Origin: Rhodoferax sp.
GTDB taxonomy: Bacteria > Pseudomonadota > Gammaproteobacteria > Burkholderiales > Burkholderiaceae_C
Direction of reading: 5' to 3'
DNA length: 64,000 bases
NCBI RefSeq assembly: GCF_028688795.1
Contig: NZ_JAQTXM010000006.1
Location: 1-64,000, forward strand
Below the pieces are notes generated by a model. It did no database searches. It was given only the letters and a program-made list of their open reading frames with translations, and was not told the origin of the DNA. This document shows positions 46,037-54,909 of the stretch, one piece after another. Made by a program: the position numbers and the translations under genes. The first letter of the stretch is position 1; the number at the start of each line of letters is the position of its first letter.

Positions 46037-46348
46037 ATGTCAGAAGCCCTTCAACTCAGCAAAGAAAAACTCATCAACGACCTGAACCAAGGCATAGCCG
46101 ATTCAGAAGAATTGCTCAAACTCACTGCCGACGAAGTCAGTGCGGGTGCGATGCAGTTGCGCGAGCGTGTGCGTGAACGCATGAACAAGGCCAAGGCCGA
46201 ATTGATTCACCTGCAACAAGTCACGGTAGAAAAAGCCAAGGCGGCAGGCCATGCCACCGATGAATTTGTGCACGAAAACCCCTGGAAATCCATCGGCATC
46301 GCCGCAGGCTTGGGTTTGGTGGTGGGCCTGCTGATCAGCCGCCGCTAG
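46037..46348 (+). CDS. YqjD/ElaB-like DUF883 inner-membrane protein
   Basis: Helical coil then HENPWKSIGIAAGLGLVVGLLISRR. Confidence 0.88.
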   Translation: MSEALQLSKEKLINDLNQGIADSEELLKLTADEVSAGAMQLRERVRERMNKAKAELIHLQQVTVEKAKAAGHATDEFVHENPWKSIGIAAGLGLVVGLLISRR

Positions 46349-46353
46349 ACCAC

Positions 46354-46755
46354 ATGCCGGACAACAACGCCCCGCGTGGTTTGTTTGACCAATTGCAGGG
46401 GTCACTGGGTTCAGTGATTGAACTCGTGCGGGTTCGCCTGGCCCTGTTGGGCACCGAGCTCGCACTTGAAAAGCACCGCATTGGCCTCGGGCTATTTTGG
46501 GGGGCGGCTGCCTTCATGAGCATGACCATCGCCGCGGTCCTGTTTTGCGGCTTTGTCATCTTGCTGCTGTGGGACGGCTACCGACTAGCCGCCGTGGGTA
46601 CGCTGGCCGTGTTGTTTTTGAGTTGTGGCGTGATGTTGTTGCGCGTGGCCCGACACCGGCTGAGCGCTGAGTCCAACCTGTTCAGCGTCAGTCTGGCTGA
46701 GCTTGAGCGAGATCGTGCCTCGCTGACACCCTCGACATCCCATGACGCCCGATGA
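46354..46755 (+). CDS. YqjE-like phage-holin-family membrane protein
   Basis: LFDQLQGSLGSVIELVRVRLALLGTELALEKHRIG, two TM segments. Confidence 0.82.
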   Translation: MPDNNAPRGLFDQLQGSLGSVIELVRVRLALLGTELALEKHRIGLGLFWGAAAFMSMTIAAVLFCGFVILLLWDGYRLAAVGTLAVLFLSCGVMLLRVARHRLSAESNLFSVSLAELERDRASLTPSTSHDAR

Positions 46756-47056
46756 CGTGCGTTTGCGCCAGCAACTGCTGCTGATCCGCAGCACCGAGTT
46801 GCGCCAGGCTCTGAGCCGTGACCTGCAACGCTTGCAGCGACCTGCTGCGTGGGGCGATCAGATCAAGGCGGGCTGGCACTGGCTCTTGCAGCACCCGGAA
46901 TGGCCCGCTGCGGGCTTGGTGCTGATGGTGATTCTCAAGCCGCGGCGCTTCTTATCCTGGTCGGGCAAAGCCTGGTGGCTATGGAAATCGGCCCAGCAAC
47001 TGCGCCGCCTGCGTGACGCGCTGATGCAGCGCCTGTCCCAAATCCGACTGTCGTAG
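46742..47056 (+). CDS. YqjK-like protein
   Basis: Position after yqjDE; RQQLLLIRSTELRQALSRDLQRLQRP. Confidence 0.65.
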   Translation: MTPDDVRLRQQLLLIRSTELRQALSRDLQRLQRPAAWGDQIKAGWHWLLQHPEWPAAGLVLMVILKPRRFLSWSGKAWWLWKSAQQLRRLRDALMQRLSQIRLS

Positions 47057-47204
47057 GGCGGCTTAATCCGCCAAAAACCGCGCTAGCTGGCTGGTTGGCT
47101 TCACCATTGCCATCATTTTTGGAACATCAGTTGTTCAAAAAATTCAACGTGTGATGTGCCGCTTGGCCCTAACATGGCAGGCAAATGGAGACCTGAGCCG
47201 ACCT

Positions 47205-48353
47205 ATGGAAAACACCCTGACCGCCCTCACCGAGCGCATCCGCGACGCTGCTGCACACCACGCGCCTTTACGCATTCGGGGCAGCGGCAGCAAAGACTTT
47301 TACGGCCAATCTTTGCAAGGTGAGGTGCTTGACACCCGCGGCTACAGCGGCATCACCAGCTACGAGCCAAGCGAACTGGTCGTCACGGTGCGCGCCGGCA
47401 CGCCGCTGGTGGAGCTGGAGGCCGCGCTGGCTGAAAAAGGCCAGTGCCTGGCGTTTGAACCGCCACGTTTTTCAACGCCCAATGAACCAACCGGTGGCAC
47501 CTGTGGCGGCATGGTCGCCGCAGGCCTCAGTGGCCCGGCGCGCGCCAGCGTGGGCAGCTTGCGCGACTACGTGCTGGGTGTGAAGCTGCTCAACGGCCGC
47601 GCCGAACACCTCACTTTTGGTGGCCAGGTGATCAAAAACGTGGCGGGTTATGACGTGTCGCGCCTGATGGCCGGTGCCATGGGCACACTCGGGCTGCTGA
47701 CTGAAATCTCGCTGAAAGTGCTGCCTGTAGCGCCCGCTGAAGCCACGCTGGTGTTTGAGCTGGACCAAGCCCGTGCCCTAACCCAGTTGCAGCGCTGGGG
47801 CGCACAACCGTTGCCGCTCAATGCAAGTTGCTGGGTGCGCGACAACACCGCGCCCAACACGCCCGAATTGCTGTTTGTGCGCCTGCGCGGTGCCGTGGCT
47901 GCGGTGGCATCGGCCTGCACCAAGATGTTGGCCGACCTGCCGGGCCGCCTCACCGACAACGATCAAACCACGGGTGACTGGACCGCCTGCCGCGACCTGA
48001 AATTGCCTTTTTTCACGGCGCCCGCCCAAGCGGCCGAGTCCCTGGCCCTGTGGCGCTTAAGCGTGCCACAAACCGCGCCGGTGCTGGCCCTGCAGTGGGC
48101 GCAATTGGTGGAATGGCACGGCGGCCAGCGCTGGCTCTGGGCGCCCGAATCGGCCCTGGCAGAGTTACGCCAAGTGGCCGTCAGCGTTGGCGGAACTGCA
48201 TCTATTTTTATAGCTACTAACGCAAGTAATGAAAGGGCTAGAGGCCAATTTCATCCATTAAATCCATCAATTGACCAGATTCACAAATGCCTCAAGGCCG
48301 AATTCGACCCGACGGGCATTTTTAACCCTGGCCGGATGTACCCAGGCCTGTAA
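47205..48353 (+). CDS. glcE: Glycolate oxidase FAD-binding subunit
   Basis: EPSELVVTVRAGTPLVELEAALAEKGQCLAFEPPRF, GGQVIKNVAGYDVSRLMAGAMGTLG, FDPTGIFNPGRMYPGL. Confidence 0.93.
   Translation: MENTLTALTERIRDAAAHHAPLRIRGSGSKDFYGQSLQGEVLDTRGYSGITSYEPSELVVTVRAGTPLVELEAALAEKGQCLAFEPPRFSTPNEPTGGTCGGMVAAGLSGPARASVGSLRDYVLGVKLLNGRAEHLTFGGQVIKNVAGYDVSRLMAGAMGTLGLLTEISLKVLPVAPAEATLVFELDQARALTQLQRWGAQPLPLNASCWVRDNTAPNTPELLFVRLRGAVAAVASACTKMLADLPGRLTDNDQTTGDWTACRDLKLPFFTAPAQAAESLALWRLSVPQTAPVLALQWAQLVEWHGGQRWLWAPESALAELRQVAVSVGGTASIFIATNASNERARGQFHPLNPSIDQIHKCLKAEFDPTGIFNPGRMYPGL
48203..48262 (+). repeat. Dispersed AT-rich repeat copy G, inside glcE
   Basis: TTTTTATAGCTACTAACGCAAGTAATGAAAGGGCTAGAGGCCAATTTCATCCATTAAA. 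Confidence 0.78.
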
Positions 48354-48357
48354 CACC

Positions 48358-49590
48358 ATGCAAACCCAACTCGCACCCCAATACCAAGGCACGCCCGACG
48401 GCCTGGCCGCTGAAGCCATTTTGCGCAAATGCGTGCACTGCGGTTTTTGCACCGCCACCTGTCCCACTTACCAGTTGCTAGGCGACGAGCTTGATGGCCC
48501 ACGGGGTCGCATCTACCTGATGAAGCAGGTGCTTGAAGGCACCACCCCCACGCGCAAAACGCAACAGCATCTGGACCGCTGCCTGACCTGCCGCAACTGC
48601 GAAAGCACTTGCCCCAGCGGTGTGCAATATGGCCATTTGCTCGACATTGGCCGCAAGCTGGTCGACGCGCAAGTGCCCCGCCCTGCCGGCGAACGAGCGC
48701 TGCGTTGGGCATTGAAAGAAGGCCTGCCGTCGCCCTTGTTTGCACCCGCTTTTGGCCTGGGCCAACTGGTGCGCCCATTGCTTCCCGCTGCCCTGAAAAA
48801 CAAGGTGCCGGCCAAACAAAACGCCGGTCTCACCCCAACCCGCACCCACGCCCGCAAGGTGCTGGTGCTGGCCGGCTGCGTGCAACCCGCCATGAGCCCC
48901 AACATCAACAGCGCCACAGCGCGGGTGTTTGACGCAGCGGGCATCCAGTGCGTGGTGGCGCCAAAAGCCGGTTGCTGCGGCGCCGTCAAGTTTCACCTGA
49001 ACGATCAGGATGGCGGCATGGCGGAGATGCGCGCCAACATCGACGCCTGGTGGCCCGACATTGAGCGCGGCGTGGAAGGCATCGTCATCAACGCCTCGGG
49101 CTGCGGCGTCACGGTGAAAGACTACGGCCACATTCTGCGAGATGACCCCATCTACGCGGCCAAAGCACAACGTGTGAGTGAGCTGACCAAAGACGTGAGC
49201 GAATGGCTGCCCAATCTGGTGGGCCAGCTCAAGGGCAAGGTGTCTGACAGCGCGAGCCGCATCGCCTTTCACCCGCCCTGCACCTTGCAGCATGGCATGC
49301 AGTTGCGCGGTGGCGTGGAGAAATACATGAGCGAGCTGGGCTTTAACATCAAAACCACTGGTTGCGAAGCGCACCTGTGCTGCGGCTCGGCAGGGACCTA
49401 CAGCGTGCTCAACCCCGAGATTTCTTACCAGCTGCGTGACCGCAAACTGGGCAACCTGGCCAGCACCTTTGGCGCCGAGGCACCAGACCAGATCGTGTCG
49501 GCCAACATTGGCTGCATCACCCACCTGCAAAGCGGCACCCAAACCCCGGTGAGGCATTGGATTGAGGTGCTGGACGAGGCGTTGCAATAA
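48358..49590 (+). CDS. glcF: Glycolate oxidase iron-sulfur subunit
   Basis: ILRKCVHCGFCTATCPTYQ, CLTCRNCESTCPSGVQYG, two CCG motifs. Confidence 0.95.
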   Translation: MQTQLAPQYQGTPDGLAAEAILRKCVHCGFCTATCPTYQLLGDELDGPRGRIYLMKQVLEGTTPTRKTQQHLDRCLTCRNCESTCPSGVQYGHLLDIGRKLVDAQVPRPAGERALRWALKEGLPSPLFAPAFGLGQLVRPLLPAALKNKVPAKQNAGLTPTRTHARKVLVLAGCVQPAMSPNINSATARVFDAAGIQCVVAPKAGCCGAVKFHLNDQDGGMAEMRANIDAWWPDIERGVEGIVINASGCGVTVKDYGHILRDDPIYAAKAQRVSELTKDVSEWLPNLVGQLKGKVSDSASRIAFHPPCTLQHGMQLRGGVEKYMSELGFNIKTTGCEAHLCCGSAGTYSVLNPEISYQLRDRKLGNLASTFGAEAPDQIVSANIGCITHLQSGTQTPVRHWIEVLDEALQ

Positions 49591-49595
49591 TTACT

Positions 49596-49658
49596 ATTAA
49601 AAATATAGCTACTAGCGCTTATTCCATAATCGCTGAGGCCATATTTTTCTTATAAAAC
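49596..49658 (+). repeat. Dispersed AT-rich repeat copy H, intergenic
   Basis: AAATATAGCTACTAGCGCTTATTCCATAATCGCTGAGGCCATATTTTTCTTATAAAA. Confidence 0.8.
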
Positions 49659-49693
49659 AACACGCTACTCCATACACACCAGGCCCGCTGGCG

Positions 49694-50320
49694 CTAGCGC
49701 CAATAGCCGTGCCCGCGATGACCACCCCAATAGCCCCAACCCAGGTCCAGGTAAACAGGCACATCGGTCGGCTGCGCCACGATCACCTGCCCAGGTTGAG
49801 CATAAGTAACCTGGCCCTGCTCCGGGTGGTTACCCGGGACTGCCGCCGCGAAAGAGCCCACAGGTGTGACTTGTAGCTGCAAGGTAGGCCCGGGATCGTT
49901 TGGCATTTGCACGGCGTATTGCTTGCCAGCATAGTCATAGACCACGTCGTAGGCCACCGTCCGGTTTTCATAGAAAGTCTGGGTGGCACATCGCTGCACG
50001 TTTTGCACTTGCGCAGCCGCCGGGACTTCAATGCGGTCCCCAATCACAGCCCCGCCAATGATGCCGATCATGGTCGCCGCTGTCTGACCTGGGCCGTGGG
50101 CGGCCGCATTGGCCAGTGCACCACCGGCAATGGCACCTAAAACAGCACCGGCCCCTGATTTGGGCTGGGCGACCTGCACCTGTTGGGTGGTGCAGACCTG
50201 CCGCGGCACACCCACCTGCTGAGTGATCGGTGTAGATGACAGCACCCTGCCCAATTCTTGGGCAAAACCTGCCCAGCCAGCCAAGGCCAAGCTGGTAAAA
50301 AGTATCAATTTCTTCATCAT
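49694..50320 (-). CDS. Glycine-zipper 2TM domain periplasmic/outer-membrane protein
   Basis: Signal peptide; GAGAVLGAIAGGALANAAAHGPGQTAATMIGIIGGAVIGDRIE. Confidence 0.85.
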   Translation of the reverse strand: MMKKLILFTSLALAGWAGFAQELGRVLSSTPITQQVGVPRQVCTTQQVQVAQPKSGAGAVLGAIAGGALANAAAHGPGQTAATMIGIIGGAVIGDRIEVPAAAQVQNVQRCATQTFYENRTVAYDVVYDYAGKQYAVQMPNDPGPTLQLQVTPVGSFAAAVPGNHPEQGQVTYAQPGQVIVAQPTDVPVYLDLGWGYWGGHRGHGYWR

Positions 50321-50393
50321 GAACTCCGTGTCAAAGACCCAAGCTGGCGACCTTCAATGAATGTCGGTTTTGCCAGATACCTACCAGAAAACG

Positions 50394-50921
50394 TCATGAC
50401 CCACCTCTCATGCCACGGCCGCGCCCTGCGTCCGTTCCCGACTTGGACCTTGGCTCCTGCGCAGTGCCCGGGCAACTGGCCTGCGGTGCAAACCCAGGCA
50501 GAGTTCCCAGTAGAAATTGGTTGGCTAATTGCTGCTGAGTGGGGTCAAGGCTGGCATACAGGGCTTTGGCCGCCAGGTCCACATCCTCAAGCGCAGCAAG
50601 CCGGTTCTGCTGCTGGCCCAACCACTGGGTAAACTGCCGCGTGGCCGCAAGCTCCAAGCCGGGTTGCACCGGTTTTTCGCGGTAATAGAGACCCAAATAC
50701 GCAGCCACACGGGCCTCAAATCCGGTCCAAAGCGGCTGCTGCTGCGCCGTCATGGCCAGGCGATCCCGCAACTCCGGCAGTGTCAGTTTGAGTTGCCCGG
50801 ATGCGGAAAACCCGGCACCAGGTGCTGCGGGCGGCAGAGACACTGGCCCTGCGCCCTGTCCCCATGTCAACGCGGGCAACACCACGGCCAACACACTGAG
50901 CGAATATTTATAAATCGGCAT
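50394..50921 (-). CDS. Small exported Spy/LTXXQ-like protein
   Basis: Signal peptide MPIYKYSLSVLAVVLPALTWGQ; helical, Spy-like layout. Confidence 0.55.
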   Translation of the reverse strand: MPIYKYSLSVLAVVLPALTWGQGAGPVSLPPAAPGAGFSASGQLKLTLPELRDRLAMTAQQQPLWTGFEARVAAYLGLYYREKPVQPGLELAATRQFTQWLGQQQNRLAALEDVDLAAKALYASLDPTQQQLANQFLLGTLPGFAPQASCPGTAQEPRSKSGTDAGRGRGMRGGS

Positions 50922-50931
50922 GTGTGACCAC

Positions 50932-51846
50932 TCAGGGGTTGTATTGCAGCTGATTGCGCACGGCAAATGTTTCGCATAAGACGTGCATGCGTTGCCGCTG
51001 GGATTCAATTTTGGTCGGCGCGCTGCAACGGAAGTTGGCGGGTTGACTGGCGTAGGTACGCAATGATGCAGAAACTTCACCGACATCTTGTCGGCTGGCA
51101 CAACCCACTGCACGTAGAGCAGGTCGTCTGGTGCCCGCCTTGTACCGGGTCAGCCTGGCCAAATAATTCCCAACAACCTTGCCAACACTGAGCGACCGAA
51201 GCAGTGGCTTATGCAAAACCAAGGGTGCAAACTCACGCTCAATGGTGGCCAGCCAATCACGCCACTTGAAGTCATTGAACCGGTGAGCCAGCACACACGG
51301 GGCCCAGTCGATGCCCATGGCATCTGCACAAATGCCCCCATGCAAGGACTCCGTGAGGATCCGCGAGCAACTGCGCATTTGGTCAATCACCAGCTGCGGT
51401 GGCTGGCGCGGGTTGATCGCCACCATTCCGGCTTGGCGCGCCACCTCTGGCCAATCAAAGCTGTCCCAGGTCCGGTAATGCGGGATAAGCCCAACCGGGG
51501 CATTTTCTTGCACCTGGCCAATGGGCTCAAGACCAGGCCACAGCAGAGCCGGGTCGCCAATGCCCATGCTGGCTGGCAAACCGAACTCCCGCGCCGTCAG
51601 CGGACCGCGAACCCAGTAAAAATCCCAACTTGCGTCTGCTTGCGCCATACCTACCTCACCCAAACCCGTGCCTAACACCACTTTACGATGAGACTGGTCG
51701 TGGAAGCCGTCGAGCAAGGTGCCAATGCCATAAAACGAAACCCCACTTGACACGGCATGCAGACCAGGAAACAGGCGAGGCCAAAGCAGAAGGTTCAGGT
51801 CGTCGCCGAAGTTCCCGCCATCTATTTTGCAGTAGGTGATGTCCAA
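50932..51846 (-). CDS. Polysaccharide pyruvyl transferase family protein
   Basis: GGNFGDDLNLLLWPRLFPG, YWVRGPLTAREFGLPASMGIGDPALL, SCSRILTESLHGGICADAMGI. Confidence 0.88.
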   Translation of the reverse strand: MDITYCKIDGGNFGDDLNLLLWPRLFPGLHAVSSGVSFYGIGTLLDGFHDQSHRKVVLGTGLGEVGMAQADASWDFYWVRGPLTAREFGLPASMGIGDPALLWPGLEPIGQVQENAPVGLIPHYRTWDSFDWPEVARQAGMVAINPRQPPQLVIDQMRSCSRILTESLHGGICADAMGIDWAPCVLAHRFNDFKWRDWLATIEREFAPLVLHKPLLRSLSVGKVVGNYLARLTRYKAGTRRPALRAVGCASRQDVGEVSASLRTYASQPANFRCSAPTKIESQRQRMHVLCETFAVRNQLQYNP

Positions 51847-51847
51847 C

Positions 51848-52531
51848 TCAGCGTTCCATCGGAGTGGTCACAATGGCTAGGTAATCAGCCTCAACCATGT
51901 ACTGCGGCACGTAGGTCACGCCTTGCTTGGCAAGGGTGCTGACAAAGGAGCGCAGGTGGTTGCGTGAGCCCTTGAGCAAATTCTGATAGACCAGCGTGAT
52001 GTCCTGGTTGTCAACAGCAAGCAAGGCTTTGTTGATGTCGATCATGTCGACTTCCTCAATGGTCGCGCCCACTTTAAGCCCTTCCACCAACGACACCGAA
52101 CCCGCCGTTAACAACTGGGTATAAAGATTTTGCAGCGTGGTGTTTTGAAACACGCCAGCAGTCAGGGTGGCCGTGGGGTCTGGCAGGTTGTAGCGCACCA
52201 ACAGCTGCAGCACCGACTCGGTGTGGGTTGATTCGCTGTTGGCAATGTTGCCAAACACCTTGGTGTAGCCGCGCCACAGGCCGTCGAGCTGGATGTACAC
52301 GTCATGCGCGAGCTTTTCTTCTTCGCGCATGAAGGCCAGGGACTCTTGCTCAGCCTCGCTCAGCGTCTCGACGGGCAAAGCCGCCAGCGTGGCGGTCAGT
52401 GCCGCGCTGTTGGTGGCCAGTCCTGCGGTGTTGTCTGCCGTACCCATACCCGCGTCGCCACCGCCACCACAACCCGCCAAGGCCAAGGTCACCATACAGG
52501 CCACTGCCCAGGTTTTACTGAATTGATTCAT
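51848..52531 (-). CDS. DUF2202 ferritin-like lipoprotein
   Basis: Lipobox LALAGC; FMREEEKLAHDVYIQLDGLWRGYTKVFGNIANSESTHTESVLQLLVRYNLPDP. Confidence 0.88.
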   Translation of the reverse strand: MNQFSKTWAVACMVTLALAGCGGGGDAGMGTADNTAGLATNSAALTATLAALPVETLSEAEQESLAFMREEEKLAHDVYIQLDGLWRGYTKVFGNIANSESTHTESVLQLLVRYNLPDPTATLTAGVFQNTTLQNLYTQLLTAGSVSLVEGLKVGATIEEVDMIDINKALLAVDNQDITLVYQNLLKGSRNHLRSFVSTLAKQGVTYVPQYMVEADYLAIVTTPMER

Positions 52532-52609
52532 GCTTTGCTTTCTGAAATAGGAGAAGGAAACTGCCAGGGGCTCACGCAGCACCTGGCAATCCATGTGCGC
52601 CATGGGCGT

Positions 52610-52951
52610 TTACTGGGCAACCGCCGCCGTGCCGTCAGTGGAGGTGGTCAAACCCGTACCAGGGGTATGAATGCCGCGCGGTGTGCCCGTGCCAGTGGCA
52701 ACACCTGTGCCAGCAACTCCGTCAGCGCTCATGGTTTGCAGGCGAGTACGGATGCTGTCTTCAGCCTGTACATGGGTTTGGGCATGAGCTTGTGTGCGCG
52801 TTTGCGTGCCCACGCCGGGGTCGCCTGCTCTGCTCTGTGCACCAGCACCTGTGCCACCAGCTTGCCCATTCATGGGACCTTTGGCATAAGCCGCCGTGCC
52901 GAAGGCGAGCATGAGGGCCAATGTGGCCAAGGTGAATTTTGATGATTTCAT
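52610..52951 (-). CDS. Small exported low-complexity protein (Gly/Thr/Gln-rich)
   Basis: Signal peptide MKSSKFTLATLALMLAFGTAAYA. Confidence 0.6.
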   Translation of the reverse strand: MKSSKFTLATLALMLAFGTAAYAKGPMNGQAGGTGAGAQSRAGDPGVGTQTRTQAHAQTHVQAEDSIRTRLQTMSADGVAGTGVATGTGTPRGIHTPGTGLTTSTDGTAAVAQ

Positions 52952-52981
52952 GATGAGACTCCTGATAGATTGAAAAACCAA

Positions 52982-53353
52982 CTAACGCCCACGACCTGAG
53001 CCGCCCCGGCCACCACCACCATTGCCAGAACCACCGGATCCGCCTGATCCGCCTGACCGCCCAGAGCTTCCTGCATTACTTCCCGCAGTGTTGCCTGACG
53101 TGCTGCCCAACTGCCGGTTTTCAAAACCAGCGCCATAAGGCAACTGCGTTGGCATCTGCTCAAGTGCCTGACCGGTGGCTTGCGCCGCCTGCTCTTGCAC
53201 GATCAGCGCCTCATCAGTCAATGCCTTGGCAGGGCGCTGCGACAGATTCAGCGGACGGGTGGACGAGTTGCCCACATCGGCCAGGAGAGACTGCGCCTGC
53301 GCGCCAGACATGGCAACCAGCAGCAAGGAGAAAAGGAAAGGTCGTGTGTTCAT
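52982..53353 (-). CDS. Small exported protein with Gly/Ser/Arg-rich C-terminal tail
   Basis: Signal peptide MNTRPFLFSLLLVAMSGAQA; tail GGSGGSGGSGNGGGGRGGSGRGR. Confidence 0.6.
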   Translation of the reverse strand: MNTRPFLFSLLLVAMSGAQAQSLLADVGNSSTRPLNLSQRPAKALTDEALIVQEQAAQATGQALEQMPTQLPYGAGFENRQLGSTSGNTAGSNAGSSGRSGGSGGSGGSGNGGGGRGGSGRGR

Positions 53354-53367
53354 GGTGTTTGTTTTCG

Positions 53368-53460
53368 GGTAGGTGTATGGTGCGATGCGCCTGTCGCGGC
53401 AGGATGTCGGCAAAGCCTTGTTTTGTAACAGTGTGTCGCCAAGCGTTTGCAATGGGTATC
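53368..53460 (-). promoter_or_regulatory. Duplicated upstream region, copy 1 (pairs with 54048..54140)
   Basis: Ungapped alignment at offset 680, about 74% identity by hand; shared core GTGTGTCGCCAAGC. Confidence 0.6.
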
Positions 53461-53555
53461 CAGGGGGTTGGGCAAGGCATTGGCCTATCCATAAATGCCA
53501 AAAGCCGCCGAACCCGGAAGGTTCCGCGGCTGACCAATACGCCTTGGGTTCTGAA

Positions 53556-53966
53556 TTACTTTTTGGCACCAGGGCCGGCACCCATGCCTGCACCAGCGCC
53601 CACACCTGCCCCTGGGCCGATACCGGCGCCGGCTCCGCGGGCAAGGGGTTCAGCGGGCAAGGTAATGCCTTTCACCTGTGCGCGCTCCTGCATCAATTTG
53701 TGATGTTCCAAGCGGAGGGCGTCACGCTCTTGTGAAGTCTTCATACTGCGCATCTTGGCGCGATATTCGTTGCGCTCGACTTGCGTCATCAACTGGCTGC
53801 CATAAATCTGATCCTGCGTGCGGTCTTGCACGCGCGCCTGCGTTTGATCCTTGGCTTGATCCTGGGTCTTGTCCTGCGCCACCGCACCCGTAGCCACCCA
53901 GGCTGCCGACAGCGAAACTGCAGCAACCAGTGCCAGCCGGGTCAGGATAGTTTTTTGTGATGTCAT
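53556..53966 (-). CDS. Small exported protein, Gln/Asp-rich centre and Gly/Ala-rich tail
   Basis: Signal peptide; DKTQDQAKDQTQARVQDRTQDQ; tail GAGAGIGPGAGVGAGAGMGAGPGAKK. Confidence 0.6.
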   Translation of the reverse strand: MTSQKTILTRLALVAAVSLSAAWVATGAVAQDKTQDQAKDQTQARVQDRTQDQIYGSQLMTQVERNEYRAKMRSMKTSQERDALRLEHHKLMQERAQVKGITLPAEPLARGAGAGIGPGAGVGAGAGMGAGPGAKK

Positions 53967-54047
53967 GATTCACTCCTTTTGGTCGTCAATAGAAATGCCA
54001 AGACTATGGATACCCCCATGCCTGAGCTGCCCTGATTCATTCACCGG

Positions 54048-54140
54048 GCAGGTAGATGGTGCAGCGCGGACGTCGCGGCAGCATGTCGGCAAAAGCCGGT
54101 TGTGTATCAGTGTGTCGCCAAGCATATCGCGCAGGTATCA
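54048..54140 (-). promoter_or_regulatory. Duplicated upstream region, copy 2
   Basis: See copy 1. Confidence 0.6.
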
Positions 54141-54189
54141 GAGCAGCCCAATGATGGATGGCGTGCCGTAAACTGCACCAAAACACATC

Positions 54190-54909
54190 ATGACCACCTC
54201 ATTTCCCCCCAAAATTCTTGTCGTTGACGACGACCCCGACCTGCGTGAGCTGCTGGCCACTTATCTGGGCAGCAATGGCTTTGTTGTATCAAGTGCCAAC
54301 GATGGCACTGCCATGTGGGCGGCCCTGGAAGAAGGCATGCCCGATGCCATCGTGCTTGACTTGATGCTGCCCGGCGTGGATGGCCTGGCCCTGACACGGG
54401 CGCTGCGGACCAAGTCATCGGTGCCTATTCTGATGTTGTCAGCGCGTGGCGAGGAACTTGACCGCGTCATTGGCCTTGAGGTGGGCGCCGATGATTACCT
54501 GGCCAAGCCGTTTGGTCCGCGCGAATTGCTGGCGCGCTTGCGAGCCTTGCTTCGCCGTGGCCAGACACCCGAGTCGGAGTCGCCAGCGATCACAGCGCAG
54601 ACCCGGTTTGGGCCATTTGCGCTCGACACGTTGGGACATCGCCTGCTGCGTGACGGTCAGGAAATCACCCTGACCAGCGCCGAATATGACCTGCTGGCCG
54701 CACTGGTGGCGCACCCCAACCGGGTGCTGTCGCGCGACACGCTGGTGGACATGTTGCGCGGCTACGAGCGTGACCCGTTTGACCGCAGCATTGACAACCG
54801 CGTGACCCGGTTGCGCCGCAAGATCGAGCCCGAACCTGCCTCGCCAGTGTTCATTCGCACCGTGCGTGGCGAGGGCTATCTGTTTAACCCGCGGGGCGGC
54901 CAGCCGTGA
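54190..54909 (+). CDS. OmpR/PhoB-family response regulator
   Basis: ILVVDDDPDLRELLATYLGSNGF...VLDLMLPGVDGL...KPFGPRELLARLRALLRR; winged-helix C-terminus. Confidence 0.95.
   Translation: MTTSFPPKILVVDDDPDLRELLATYLGSNGFVVSSANDGTAMWAALEEGMPDAIVLDLMLPGVDGLALTRALRTKSSVPILMLSARGEELDRVIGLEVGADDYLAKPFGPRELLARLRALLRRGQTPESESPAITAQTRFGPFALDTLGHRLLRDGQEITLTSAEYDLLAALVAHPNRVLSRDTLVDMLRGYERDPFDRSIDNRVTRLRRKIEPEPASPVFIRTVRGEGYLFNPRGGQP

Noticed and set aside
46354-46755. Phage holin interpretation of the YqjE-like gene
   Set aside because: Neighbours are YqjD- and YqjK-like genes with no lysis or phage genes; this is the common chromosomal yqjDEK arrangement.
53031-53062. Short tandem repeats such as GATCCGCCT near the Gly-rich tail
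   Set aside because: Explained as coding repeats for a Gly/Ser tail; not a CRISPR or VNTR of note.
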